Shown here piece after piece: positions 25,838-36,222 of a stretch of DNA of 64,000 bases. The stretch covers positions 1,178,001 to 1,242,000 of the forward strand of contig NZ_CP007174.1 of NCBI RefSeq assembly GCF_000730285.1, read 5' to 3'. The position numbers and the translations under genes were made by a program. Every line of letters begins with the position of its first letter. Positions within the stretch are counted from its first letter, which is position 1. This stretch comes from Candidatus Nitrososphaera evergladensis SR1 (GTDB lineage Archaea; Thermoproteota; Nitrososphaeria; Nitrososphaerales; Nitrososphaeraceae). Below the pieces are notes generated by a model. The model saw nothing but the letters and a program-made list of their open reading frames with translations, was not told the DNA's origin and searched no databases.

Positions 25838-28800
25838 ATGCTAACCCCTAGATCTCTCTCCGGCATGATGCGGGACAGGTCGTTACTACTTCTCTTTGGC
25901 TTAGCAGCTGCTGCAGCGCTGTTTCTGCTCGTGGCAAACCCTGGTCAGGCTTTTGCAGAGCTCTCTCCAACACACTCGCAAAACGCAGCCGCAAATACTG
26001 CTGCCGACCAATCAACAACTTCGCCGCGCGTCTTCTCCAGGAGCATCGGCGACTCTGTCGCGGTGGCAAGCACCTTTGACAATCTTGGCGCAAGGGTTCC
26101 GCGTGTGTTTAACGTGGGAATCTCTGACGGCCTCAACATTGCGACCTCGCCGACGCCGCCTCCGCCCAGCAGCGCAGCCACTTCTACTACTTCTCCAAGG
26201 CCATCGACAGGATTGCAAGGAGCCGGAAGAGCAGAGGAAAAATTGGGCCCGCGCAACCCTGCTGAAAGCAAGGGCGACCTGACAAACAACAAGGATCAGA
26301 AGAACGGTTCAGTGCAGGAGCAGCCGCAAAGCTCTATCTCACAAGAACTGGAATCAGTCCTTTCGACCCTGATGCAGGACCTGCTGGGATCTGACGATTC
26401 CGAGCCGGACGATAGTAATAGTAGTCCGCAATCGATCCCCGTGCAGGTCCCTCCGACCATCTATATTGACTCGCTTTATGGAGCGTATGCTATCGCAGTT
26501 ATTGCAATCTCGGTCGGCAAGTCGCCACGCGTCGTAAGTATGAGGAGGCGGATCGTTGGGCTGTATGCTGTCAAGTCAGAAGACGAATCACGCGATGCAG
26601 AAATGCCGATGTACGCAAGGGTTACGATCATCGTCGTAGTGATTGTGACGGCAGTTGCGATGGCATCGGCCGCGGGACCTGTGGTGGGAGAGGCATTTGC
26701 CGATCAGGCGGCAGGGATCGCATACAAGAAGGGAACGACAGGCGGAGTAGGATACCGGCAATGGGATCCGGCAACGGCTAGTTGGAGCAGCGAAGTTGCA
26801 ATGACTACTGGTGTTGTCAGTGATATATACGCGGTCAAGTTCCTCTATAGCCCTGTAAGCCAGCTGAAGGTAATAGGCGTCATTGAATCAAACGGCGAGA
26901 TAGACATCTACTACTGTGAATTTGCATGCACTACTGCATCTAACTGGACCGGGCCGACGCTTGTAGCAGATGTTACTACAACAACGATTACTGCAGGCTT
27001 CAAGTACTTTGACATGGCTTTCGAGTCAACAAGCGGCGACCTGCTCATAGTATATGACAAGGTTACAACAACTGACACAAACGACTTTTTCTACAAGACG
27101 TTTAACCCTGCTTCCGGACTTTCAGGTGAAAGTGGTTTTAACTATAATACAGGTGATGGCACGAGCGACAACGACATACGCTACTTCAAGATGGCATCAA
27201 AACCGGGAAGTGACGAAATCGCCATGATCCTGTTAGATGCCACAGCCCAGGATGCAATTGCGTTCAGATGGACTGGCAGCGGCTTTACAAGCCAGCAGAC
27301 GATCAGTTCCGCGCTAGGAACCACGAGTATCACAGGTGAAGCCATCGGCATAGCCTATGAGACTTCAAGCGGGAACATACTGGCAGTCTCGGGCAACGGT
27401 GCCAACAGCATGACCTACGGGCGCTACACCGGTACGTGGACCACTGGCACTTTGAACCCTAACACAAGTACAACTTTCGAGGATGTAAAGTGGGTTTCGC
27501 TCAAGCCTGATCCTAGCGCCAGTTCCAATAGGATCATGATCTGCGACATAGACGACCAGAGCGACTGGAATTGCGCAGCAACTAACGGATCTACAATTCC
27601 TGCTTCGCTGACCCAGCTTGAGAGCAACACTGCAACAAGCACACGAAGGCCCGCGGACTTTGCATGGGATGCTACAGGTAGCACTGGTCTGACGCTATAC
27701 TATGAAAGCGGATCTGCAGACCTAAAGCGCAGGACCTATACTTCGGGGGCATTCAACGCCGAAAGCGCAGCCATATCAGTAACAAATGCCATAAGATGGG
27801 TCGCAGCAGCCACTGACGATGACACCAATGCCAACGCTGTTGACTCGCTCTGGGCAATATATGGTGATGCTACCAATGACGCCATCGGTGATGCTGAATG
27901 GGATGGAAGCGCCTTCACACTGAATGGCGAGACGACTATAACAAACAATGCAGGTGGCACCAACACAATCGAAGCGTTTGGACTGGACTTTCGTCATTCG
28001 CCAGGCAGCAGATCGATTTCCCAAACTATTACAGTATCTGACAGTATTACTGCAGCCAAGTCAAAGTTACGTACAATATCTGAAACCATTACAATATCGC
28101 CTGCAATAATCAAGCAAGTCACGCACCCGCTACCAAACACTCTGACTGTAGTTGATTCCATCGCAAGGTCCGTCACCGTAACGCCTGACAGCAACGTTGC
28201 AGGGATGGCGTACAGGTCCGACGACGGCACCAACGGAAGCAGCTCTCCAAAATACAGGGAATGGAACCCGACGACAAAGACATGGAGCTCTCAGGTAGAG
28301 CTTGAAAGCGCCGGAAGCCCGATACGCAACGCCTGGATAGAGTTCAGCCCAGTATCGACCAAGCGCGTGATAATAGTCCTGAGCGACGACGGCACGCTTG
28401 ATTCATACGTGTGCGACTTTGGCTGCACCACGCCCGGCAACTGGGCAGTCACCCATGACATCGTGGACCTGTGGAACGCCGTCACGCCTGCCATACAAAA
28501 GCGCCCGTTTGACATCGAGTTTGAAAAGACAAGCGGCGACTTGATGCTGGTCTACGACAAGGAAGACGGCGGCGACTCTACAACGGACTTGTTCTACCGC
28601 ATAATGCCCGATTCTTCGACCACATTTGGCAGCGAAAACGCCATTGACGACACCGGCTCTGGCGCGCCCGACAACGTGTACAGCTTTGTCCGCCTCGATT
28701 CGAGAAAGACCTCTGGCTCTAACGACCTCGGCCTTGTGGCCGCATCAGAGACAAACCACCGCGCAGTTGCCTGGTACTTTAACGGCGCGACGCAGACGTT

Positions 28801-31800
28801 TGGCAACATAAACACGCTTACGACATCCACCTCGACGGACATTAACTACGAGGGAGTTGGAGTAGCCTTTGAAACAAGCACGGGCGACCTAGTCGCCGTG
28901 GCTGCCGATGGCGCAGACGTTGTATACTCGCAATTCAGCGGGGGCTCGTGGAGCAGCATATCAACCGTAGGATCGATGGACCTGGACACCGTAAAATGGG
29001 TCCGGCTGGTCCCCAATCCTAACGCAGGCAGGATGGATATGCAACTCGTTGCCAGCGGTCCGCATGGTTCTTTCAACGGACTTAGCAGCGCATACTGGAG
29101 TGGAAGCGCATGGACAGTTTATGACAGCGACGGGGCGCCCGTAGGCAGCGACGACAACCTGCACGCCGGCACCACTGCCAGCAACTCTATCGACAGCACG
29201 GAGACTCGCGTGTTTGACTTTGCCTGGAACAACGCCGACGACTCGCTAAGAGGGATCTTGGTATGGGGCAAGAGCAACCAGCTCTCCTTCAAGAGGTTTG
29301 CAGCAACCTCTTCCTGGACGTCTGCCCTGACCATCACAGACGATGGCTCGACCCACCCGTGGGTTTCGCTCAACGAGCACACAAACCCGACCTCAGCGGA
29401 CGCAGTCTCGGTGCTTGGAGCCGCTATTGACAGCGATGCCGACATAAGCCAGCTCAGGTGGGACGGAGGCACCACCGCGGTATTTGCATGGACAGACGAC
29501 GGCGCAAGCACGGTGGGCAACACTTCGCCGGAATCCTTCCACGTTGATTTCAGGAGGTCGCCCGTTCTGAAAAAGTTCCCGTCGATAACGCTCACGGTGG
29601 CAGACGCGCTTGCCGCAAAGATGAGGGCCAAGGTGTTCCCAGAGTCCGTGACAATCGTAGTCTCTGTCGTGGCAGAAAAGGGCTCGCCGCTTGACTCGGC
29701 AAGGTCGGCCGCGGTCTATCGCTCCGGCACTGGAAGCGCGACCTTTAACTCGCCCAAGTACAGGGAGTGGGATCCTGCCACCCAGACATGGAGCGCAGAG
29801 GTAGAGCTTCCAAACACGGGAAGCGCGATAAGGGATGCCATAATACGCTTCAGCTCCGACTCGTCGCTCCGGGTGGTCGTAAGCCACAGCAGCGACGGCA
29901 CGCTCAACCTGTTCACATGCGACAACAACTGCGCCTCTGCCAGCAGCTGGACATTGGTGGCTGCCGACTTTGCAGACACGGGCTCGCCTGACCCAAGCAA
30001 GCCGTACAGGCCGTACGACATGCTGTTTGAGACTACTGGCGAGCGGCTGGTCATAGTGTACGACAAGGAGCTGACCGAGAACGCAGACTTTTACTACAGG
30101 ACGTTTGACGGAACCACGCTCTCCGCAGAGACAGGCGTCAACCTTGCCGGCGGGTCTGCCGACGCAGAAGAACTGCGCTACCTGCACCTTGCGGCCCACT
30201 CGACAACAAACGAGATGACGCTGGCAGTCCTTGATGCCACGAACCTAAAGACGTACGGCGCGGTCTGGAACGGCTCGGCGTGGGGCAACGTCCAGACGGT
30301 CTCTTCGTCCCTCAGCCTGGAAAACATCGACGGCGACTCGGTCGACGTGGCGTACGAGGCCCAGTCTGGCGCTTCCCTGGTGCTCTCCGGCAACGGACAA
30401 AACAGCGCGGCGTACGCAAGGTGGACCGGAAGCTCGTGGACGACAGGTGCGACAAACCCCAACCCCGGCGTGACGACCGAAGACGTCAAGTTCGTCAGCC
30501 TGAAATCCGACCCGCTTTCGTCGTCGAACAAGATAATGGCCTGCCAGTCAGACGATGGAAGCGCCCTTTCCTGCTCGCAGTTTAACGCCGGCACCCCCGG
30601 AACGTGGACCGTGGTAACAGGCAACACGGGCACCACCGCCGGCAGGGCATTTGACTTTGCGTACAACCCTGCAGGCACGACCGGTCTGCTTGTATCGTCG
30701 TCGGGAGCAAGCGGGACTCTGGACTACAGGGCGTTTAACGGCACCGCCTTTGGAACTGCCGCGACGCTGTCGGCCGCAGGCACGCACAAGTGGGTCCTTG
30801 GCGCCTCCGCAATCTCTACCACCGACGTGGTCAACTCGATGTTCCTCAAGTCAAACTCGAACTTTGACACTGGAGCGATAAAATCCAAGGCCGGCAAGAC
30901 CACGCTTGTAGGCGACGCCTCGCTTACAAGCGAATCTGGCAACGACACGTACGAAAGTATGCACATCGATTTCCAAAAGTCCAAGAAGGTCAAGCGTACG
31001 TCGGCCGACACGATAACCATCGTGCCATCAGTTGCAAGGGGCATCGGCAAGAGCCTTTCAGACACTGTGACAATCGCGCCTGCCGTGTCAAAGGGAGTCA
31101 GAAAGCCGCTAAGCGACACGATCAACATATCCGCCGTAGCTGCAAAGAATCCAAAAGTCGCGATACCTATTGCAATATCAGTGTCAGACTCTGTCAGAAA
31201 GAAAGTCACGCGCTCACTTCCAAGCACCATAACGATACAGGACTCGATAACAACAATCACAATCGTTAGGCCGTCGGTAACCCTGTCAATCGCCGACTCT
31301 GTTGCAGGGCACAAGGGTGCCGCAAGGTCCGTGTCTGATACTGCAACCATCGGAGTCTCTGTCAGCTGGATGTACCATGCGTCGCGCTCTGCATCTGACA
31401 CTCTGTCAGTGTCCGCTGCCGTATCTACGACCTTGCACCCAACTAGGTCTGTGTCAGTCACGCTTTCTGTAGCTGATGCGATAACAAAGAGCACTACAAA
31501 ATCCCTTTCTGACGCGGTGACCGTACTGCCTTCAGTCAGCAGGACGTATTCCCCGTCGCGTTCAATGTCTGACGCGGTGACGGTGTCGCCTGCGGTAGCA
31601 AAAGTGTACCTTGCATCCCGGTCTGCGGCAGAGGTGGTTTCGGTATCTGACGCGGTGGCAGGGACCAGCGCGTTTGCAAGGGCCATTGCAGACAGCGTTT
31701 CTTTGGCAGACGCCGCCGCAAGGCAAAGCGTCGCGGCAAGGTCGGCTGCAGACGCAATCACAGTGTCTGATGCAATCAGCAGCAGGACATTGCTTGCATC

Positions 31801-34800
31801 AAGGTCCCTGTCAGACACCCTGCCAGCATCAGATTCCATCAACAAGTCAATCTCTCGCTCTGTCTCTGACGCCGTGTCAATCGCGGACGTCATCATCAAG
31901 TCAGCCACGCGTTCGCTATCTGAAACACTGTCAGCCACAGACGCAATCTCGCCCACTGCAACGCGCCCGCTATCCAGCACCATAACCATAACCGACGCAA
32001 TCAGCCACTCAGTCTCCCGCTCCCTCTCTGACTCTGTCGCAGTGGCAGACTCGATAGCAAAGAGGGCGTCTCGCTCACTTTCAGACACTCTGTCAGCTGC
32101 AGACTCTGTTTCAAGAAGGGCGTCTACGTCGGCTGCAGAGACGGTGTCGATAGCCGATGCCATAGCCACGACCGCAAGGCGCTCACTTGCAGACTCTGTC
32201 ACGATGACAGACTCGACAAGCTATGTTGCTTCCCGCTCACTTTCAGACTCGATCTCGACAACGGATGCCGTATCAATTACTGTATCACGCTCACTGTCTG
32301 ACTCGGTGTCAATTACACCTGCGATCAACAGCACGACAAGCAGATCCATGTCAGACTCTGTGCCAATAACCGATGCCATAACCACCGCGGTCTCGCGCTC
32401 ACTGTCAGACAGTGTCGCGCTTGCAGACAGCGTGTCCACCTCTGTCAGCCGCTCCATTGCAGACACAGTATCTGTTACGGACGCGATTGCCAGGGCGGCT
32501 GCTGATTCAAGGTCGACATCTGACAGCATCAATGTAACAGATGCCCTGGCCACAACAACATCGCGCTCCCTTGCAGATTCGATAGCAATAACCGATGCAA
32601 TCACCGGCAAGACAAGCAGGTCAACATCGGACACCTTGTCGGCCACTGACGCCATATCGACCTCTGTCAGCCACTCGCTCTCCGATGCCGTATCAATGAC
32701 AGACTCTGTCACTAGCGCCGCCTCGCGCACAATGCAGGAGACGCTGTCGGTTACAGACACGGCTGCAACAAACGCGCCGAGGTCGCCATCCGACCTGATG
32801 ACAGTCGAAGATGCGATTGCCACGTCAACCTCACGCTCGCTATCTGACGCAGTCGGCGTGACAGACGCCGCCTCTTCCTCCACCTCGGTACTGGCCTCTG
32901 TTTCAGACTCGCTTGCAGTGGCCGACTCTATATCGACCAACAACATCAACCGCGTGGCAGTTTCTGACTCTGTGGCCGCGGCAGACTCTGTTACAGGGGC
33001 GCTTGCAGCATCGAGGCTTGTGGCCGACGCGCTCGTGATAGAGGATGCAACGGGCGCGCCTACCTCCTTTGCAAGGGAAATCTCTGATTCGCTGGTTATC
33101 GCCGACGGCGTCTCTGGTGGAAGCTCCATCAGCGTGCCGGTCTCTGACTCGCTTGCATTGTCCGACGCGATAGCAAGGACAGGCTCCGGGCCGTTCAGCG
33201 ATGCCGTGGCCGTCGCCGACTCTGTGTCTATAGGCATCAGCCGCTTCCTTGCTGACGCGATGCCGATGGCCGACTCGGTGGCGCTTCCAATCCCGCGCAC
33301 CATAAACGACGCGCTTGTACTAGCCGACCAGGTGTCTGCAAAGGCCGGTACTGCCGTATCCGTCGTCGACTCGCTTGGCGTCAACTCGCAGATAACCGAC
33401 GTGTCGGTGCACTGGAACAGGGTGTTTGAAGAGGGAGTAGACCTGGCTGACTGCACGCCGTTTTCGTGCAACCAGTCGCTGCACTTTGACGAAGGCCTGA
33501 ACCTGGCAGACGGCGACTTCTTTACCTCGCCGCCTGGACGCATACTGCCTACCACCCTCGCCGTGACAGACAGCATAGCAGTCAATAGGCCGCAGACATT
33601 CATAACACTGGGCGACTCGGCAGCAGTGTCTGTGGCAATCAAGCCGCTCCTGCCAATCCTTGTCAACGATCACGCCGACAATCACGGCAGGCCGCCGAAC
33701 TTGTCCGTTCCGGGCACCTACACCTGGGATGGGACTCCCGCGGACCTGAGGGACGCTATTGAGCTAGATCCGCTCTACTTTAACACGACTGTAATCAGAG
33801 ACGACCTGCCAAACCAGATAATAACGCTCCGGCTTAGGGACGTGACCATAGTGCCTACTGCAGACCTGCCGGCAAACAACACGCTCATATCTGACCGCGC
33901 CGCAAACATCCCGGCAGGCGTGCCTGTGCAGGTGCGCGTCAACTTTATGGACACTCCTGCCCTGTCTGGGCACTCTGGCTTCATCCAGTCGCTGGACGTA
34001 CAGTTCACCCCTGCCATGCTCACCACCGACTTTGGCCTTATCGTGACGCCTATGGATGTCCCGCCTGCAGGAGCAACCCTGCCGCCGGAGGAGCTAAGGC
34101 CGCTGTACATCGACGTCAGGTGGTGGGGCAACGTCCCCGGAGGCTCTGACCCTAGCGTCCAGAGCTACTATCAGCATCCGCCCACTTTCACCTTCACGGT
34201 AACCGACGACTGGGCAAGATCAGAATCCGCTGCAAGGGACGCAAACGGGGTGCCACTCATAAAGATCAGGCTGCTCAACGAGGGTACCAACCAGTGGGAG
34301 GAGGTAAACACGGTACAGAATCTATCTGCAGGTAACGGGACATACACCTTTACTGCAACCCTGCCGCACTTCTCTGACTATGTGATAACCGCGGTCAAGA
34401 GCGCGACTGCGGGCTCTGGCACAGGCACTTCTTCTTCGCATGTGCCACCACCACCTGTGGTGCCAAAGACCTTCGCAGTGAACCTGGCCGACTCGCTGAC
34501 GCTTGCAACGTCGACAAGCAACAAGGCAGTCGCCGTGATAGAGGAGTTTGTGAACGAAAAGTTCTCTGCAAGGCTCCTTGACTCTGTCAAGATATCCAGC
34601 AGGCCAGTGGCGTACAACACGTTTACGATACTCAAGGACGTCGATGTGTCAATAACGGTGGTTGACGTCAAGCAGAAAGACGTGGCGCCTCCTAGCGCGA
34701 CGGCGGTGCTCCAGACAGACATCACGAACGCCGGCGACCAGGCAGAAAAGTTCACGCTCAACTTTTGGTACAACGACCAGACGGGCAAGCGCGCCTTTGA

Positions 34801-35503
34801 CCTGTCGCAGCAGGTAGAGGTAGAGGCGCACGGGTCCAAGACGCTGCAGGTGACCATACCTTTCACAGAGCCGGGCACATACCGCGTCACAGCTGAGGCA
34901 AGATCCGTGCCTGAAAACGACCTGCTCGAGTCTACGCAGCTGACAGTCGTTGTCCCGTGGCTCTCTGTGTATCTGTACGTGCTCATGACGGTGGCGATAG
35001 CCATACTTGGAGGCTCGGCAATCGCAATAGCGTTGTACATGGCAAGAAATGGCATGATGATTACAGCAGCAGGCGCAGGGACTGCCGGAGCACTGATACT
35101 ATTGCTTGGACGCAAACGCAAGCCGCGCGTGAGGGTGGCAGAAAGGAAATTGGCAGACAATGACGATGATGATGACGACAACTATGATCTGCTGGTAAAC
35201 GTCAAGCTTGCAAACGGCTCTGAAGGCAGGCTAGCACCAGGCGAGCGCATGGCGCTGTTTGACTTTGAGATAATCAACAGGTCAAGAAGAAAGCAAGAGT
35301 TTGTACTGGCCTATCACCTGGTGGACATGGCCGGAACTACGATGCCCGAGTCGGCAGCCGAGATAAAGATAGGCAAGCGCAAGATCCAGTTGCGCAAAGC
35401 CAAGATCGAGCTCCTTGCAGGAGCCTATGTGCTCCACGTAGAGGCAAGGACCGCAAAGGGCGAAGTCCTTAGCAGCGACCGTGTCAGCGTGAGGACTGCT
35501 TGA
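25838..35503 (+). CDS. Giant 3221-residue surface protein with propeller-like modules and serine-rich repeats
   Basis: The N-terminus has a signal or anchor helix (residues 15-41) and a Pro/Ser-rich linker; a second hydrophobic helix follows at about 258-285, preceded by M256. Three homologous modules of about 500 aa start near residues 292, 787 and 1289, each opening with YREWDPATxTWSSEV-type strands like a beta-propeller. Residues about 1720-2600 are some 40 tandem 18-20 aa units of the form SRSLSDSVSITDAIS. A beta-rich domain (about 2610-2860) and an Ig-like domain follow, then two membrane helices (about 3043-3098), an Arg/Lys stretch, an Asp run and a soluble C-terminal domain (likely cytoplasmic or second Ig-like). 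It is preceded by promoter copy F and a GGAGG site. Probably a stalk-like adhesin. Confidence 0.85.
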   Translation: MLTPRSLSGMMRDRSLLLLFGLAAAAALFLLVANPGQAFAELSPTHSQNAAANTAADQSTTSPRVFSRSIGDSVAVASTFDNLGARVPRVFNVGISDGLNIATSPTPPPPSSAATSTTSPRPSTGLQGAGRAEEKLGPRNPAESKGDLTNNKDQKNGSVQEQPQSSISQELESVLSTLMQDLLGSDDSEPDDSNSSPQSIPVQVPPTIYIDSLYGAYAIAVIAISVGKSPRVVSMRRRIVGLYAVKSEDESRDAEMPMYARVTIIVVVIVTAVAMASAAGPVVGEAFADQAAGIAYKKGTTGGVGYRQWDPATASWSSEVAMTTGVVSDIYAVKFLYSPVSQLKVIGVIESNGEIDIYYCEFACTTASNWTGPTLVADVTTTTITAGFKYFDMAFESTSGDLLIVYDKVTTTDTNDFFYKTFNPASGLSGESGFNYNTGDGTSDNDIRYFKMASKPGSDEIAMILLDATAQDAIAFRWTGSGFTSQQTISSALGTTSITGEAIGIAYETSSGNILAVSGNGANSMTYGRYTGTWTTGTLNPNTSTTFEDVKWVSLKPDPSASSNRIMICDIDDQSDWNCAATNGSTIPASLTQLESNTATSTRRPADFAWDATGSTGLTLYYESGSADLKRRTYTSGAFNAESAAISVTNAIRWVAAATDDDTNANAVDSLWAIYGDATNDAIGDAEWDGSAFTLNGETTITNNAGGTNTIEAFGLDFRHSPGSRSISQTITVSDSITAAKSKLRTISETITISPAIIKQVTHPLPNTLTVVDSIARSVTVTPDSNVAGMAYRSDDGTNGSSSPKYREWNPTTKTWSSQVELESAGSPIRNAWIEFSPVSTKRVIIVLSDDGTLDSYVCDFGCTTPGNWAVTHDIVDLWNAVTPAIQKRPFDIEFEKTSGDLMLVYDKEDGGDSTTDLFYRIMPDSSTTFGSENAIDDTGSGAPDNVYSFVRLDSRKTSGSNDLGLVAASETNHRAVAWYFNGATQTFGNINTLTTSTSTDINYEGVGVAFETSTGDLVAVAADGADVVYSQFSGGSWSSISTVGSMDLDTVKWVRLVPNPNAGRMDMQLVASGPHGSFNGLSSAYWSGSAWTVYDSDGAPVGSDDNLHAGTTASNSIDSTETRVFDFAWNNADDSLRGILVWGKSNQLSFKRFAATSSWTSALTITDDGSTHPWVSLNEHTNPTSADAVSVLGAAIDSDADISQLRWDGGTTAVFAWTDDGASTVGNTSPESFHVDFRRSPVLKKFPSITLTVADALAAKMRAKVFPESVTIVVSVVAEKGSPLDSARSAAVYRSGTGSATFNSPKYREWDPATQTWSAEVELPNTGSAIRDAIIRFSSDSSLRVVVSHSSDGTLNLFTCDNNCASASSWTLVAADFADTGSPDPSKPYRPYDMLFETTGERLVIVYDKELTENADFYYRTFDGTTLSAETGVNLAGGSADAEELRYLHLAAHSTTNEMTLAVLDATNLKTYGAVWNGSAWGNVQTVSSSLSLENIDGDSVDVAYEAQSGASLVLSGNGQNSAAYARWTGSSWTTGATNPNPGVTTEDVKFVSLKSDPLSSSNKIMACQSDDGSALSCSQFNAGTPGTWTVVTGNTGTTAGRAFDFAYNPAGTTGLLVSSSGASGTLDYRAFNGTAFGTAATLSAAGTHKWVLGASAISTTDVVNSMFLKSNSNFDTGAIKSKAGKTTLVGDASLTSESGNDTYESMHIDFQKSKKVKRTSADTITIVPSVARGIGKSLSDTVTIAPAVSKGVRKPLSDTINISAVAAKNPKVAIPIAISVSDSVRKKVTRSLPSTITIQDSITTITIVRPSVTLSIADSVAGHKGAARSVSDTATIGVSVSWMYHASRSASDTLSVSAAVSTTLHPTRSVSVTLSVADAITKSTTKSLSDAVTVLPSVSRTYSPSRSMSDAVTVSPAVAKVYLASRSAAEVVSVSDAVAGTSAFARAIADSVSLADAAARQSVAARSAADAITVSDAISSRTLLASRSLSDTLPASDSINKSISRSVSDAVSIADVIIKSATRSLSETLSATDAISPTATRPLSSTITITDAISHSVSRSLSDSVAVADSIAKRASRSLSDTLSAADSVSRRASTSAAETVSIADAIATTARRSLADSVTMTDSTSYVASRSLSDSISTTDAVSITVSRSLSDSVSITPAINSTTSRSMSDSVPITDAITTAVSRSLSDSVALADSVSTSVSRSIADTVSVTDAIARAAADSRSTSDSINVTDALATTTSRSLADSIAITDAITGKTSRSTSDTLSATDAISTSVSHSLSDAVSMTDSVTSAASRTMQETLSVTDTAATNAPRSPSDLMTVEDAIATSTSRSLSDAVGVTDAASSSTSVLASVSDSLAVADSISTNNINRVAVSDSVAAADSVTGALAASRLVADALVIEDATGAPTSFAREISDSLVIADGVSGGSSISVPVSDSLALSDAIARTGSGPFSDAVAVADSVSIGISRFLADAMPMADSVALPIPRTINDALVLADQVSAKAGTAVSVVDSLGVNSQITDVSVHWNRVFEEGVDLADCTPFSCNQSLHFDEGLNLADGDFFTSPPGRILPTTLAVTDSIAVNRPQTFITLGDSAAVSVAIKPLLPILVNDHADNHGRPPNLSVPGTYTWDGTPADLRDAIELDPLYFNTTVIRDDLPNQIITLRLRDVTIVPTADLPANNTLISDRAANIPAGVPVQVRVNFMDTPALSGHSGFIQSLDVQFTPAMLTTDFGLIVTPMDVPPAGATLPPEELRPLYIDVRWWGNVPGGSDPSVQSYYQHPPTFTFTVTDDWARSESAARDANGVPLIKIRLLNEGTNQWEEVNTVQNLSAGNGTYTFTATLPHFSDYVITAVKSATAGSGTGTSSSHVPPPPVVPKTFAVNLADSLTLATSTSNKAVAVIEEFVNEKFSARLLDSVKISSRPVAYNTFTILKDVDVSITVVDVKQKDVAPPSATAVLQTDITNAGDQAEKFTLNFWYNDQTGKRAFDLSQQVEVEAHGSKTLQVTIPFTEPGTYRVTAEARSVPENDLLESTQLTVVVPWLSVYLYVLMTVAIAILGGSAIAIALYMARNGMMITAAGAGTAGALILLLGRKRKPRVRVAERKLADNDDDDDDNYDLLVNVKLANGSEGRLAPGERMALFDFEIINRSRRKQEFVLAYHLVDMAGTTMPESAAEIKIGKRKIQLRKAKIELLAGAYVLHVEARTAKGEVLSSDRVSVRTA
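30994..33640 (+). repeat. Coding tandem repeat, about 54-60 bp period
   Basis: About 2.6 kb encoding roughly 40 units of 18-20 residues with consensus S-R-S-(L/M/A)-S-D-(S/T/A)-(V/L)-x-(V/I)-(T/A)-D-(A/S)-I. Units differ in DNA sequence (TCG, TCA, TCT and AGC serine codons are mixed), so the repeat is ancient or codon-randomised and not a recent expansion. Single units also occur near residues 65-110 and 720-780 of the same protein. Confidence 0.85.
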
Positions 35504-36171
35504 GCGCCCGTCTTGTTGTTATTGTTATTCTGGCCTGCCGCAGTGCGCTCTGTGAAAGGCATAACTGTGCGATACAACATGGAAAGGGTGCCGCAAATAC
35601 ACCCGCGCTCCTTGCGGCTGCGCTTGTTATTTTCTTTGCAATGACAATAATGACGACGATGATTCTGCTGGTATGTGTCCCTGCCTTTGCCCAGGAAGAA
35701 AGCGGGCAAGCCGCCGAGCTGTCGCTAGAGCGCCAAGTGCAATCGCAAGGGCTGTTTCCTGCAGCAGGCGATTATGTCCGCTACGATGTTACTATCAGGA
35801 ACACAGGACCGTCGGCCATAGAAGGAAGGTCGCTCTGGGTGGACTTTGTGCCCATGCGTGGCGGGCATGAAGGGTCAAGTGCCAAGTTTGAAGTGCCATT
35901 GCTTGCACCAGGTGCAAGCGCACAGCTGCACCTTGGGCCATTCAAACTGCATGACGCCGGCGAGTATGCACTCTATGTTGGAATCAATAGAGGAGGCGAT
36001 GCCACAAGCCCTGATGACCTTGCGCTCAATACCCAGCCTGACGTGCCCCTCGACTCTGTAACCGCCCTTGATCCCATTACAGCCATGGCACTTCCCGCGG
36101 GCATGGGAATCGCGGCCGCCGGCGTGGCGCTCCTTGCATGGCTCTTTTATGCGAGGAAGAGACGCGGCTGA
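35500..36171 (+). CDS. Membrane-anchored Ig-like (CARDB-type) protein
   Basis: About 223 residues. A hydrophobic N-terminal segment (LLAAALVIFFAMTIMTTMILLVCVPAFA) acts as signal or anchor. The outer domain, residues about 75-170, has the strand pattern of CARDB/Ig-like domains (YVRYDVTIRNTGPSAIEGRSLWVDF, then LHDAGEYALYVGINRGG). A C-terminal helix (MGIAAAGVALLAWLFYARKRRG) with positive residues anchors it. TTG 35500 overlaps the stop of the giant gene by four bases, so translation is probably coupled; ATG 35641 is a possible shorter start. It is likely a partner or anchor of the giant protein. Confidence 0.72.
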   Translation: MSARLVVIVILACRSALCERHNCAIQHGKGAANTPALLAAALVIFFAMTIMTTMILLVCVPAFAQEESGQAAELSLERQVQSQGLFPAAGDYVRYDVTIRNTGPSAIEGRSLWVDFVPMRGGHEGSSAKFEVPLLAPGASAQLHLGPFKLHDAGEYALYVGINRGGDATSPDDLALNTQPDVPLDSVTALDPITAMALPAGMGIAAAGVALLAWLFYARKRRG

Positions 36172-36222
36172 CGTTCCTACCTGAATATCCTTATATAACA
36201 AACAGCAACACAAAAGAGTCAA

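Noticed and set aside
30994-33640. Possible CRISPR array or DNA satellite
   Set aside because: The units vary at the DNA level, stay in frame and encode a continuous protein; there are no identical repeats separated by unique spacers and no cas genes.
30724-33666. Two long minus-strand open frames (492 and 481 codons) opposite the serine-rich repeats
   Set aside because: They are antisense shadows of the repeat array: codons for Ser, Asp and Val read backwards give few stops. There is no promoter or ribosome site, and the real gene covers both on the plus strand.
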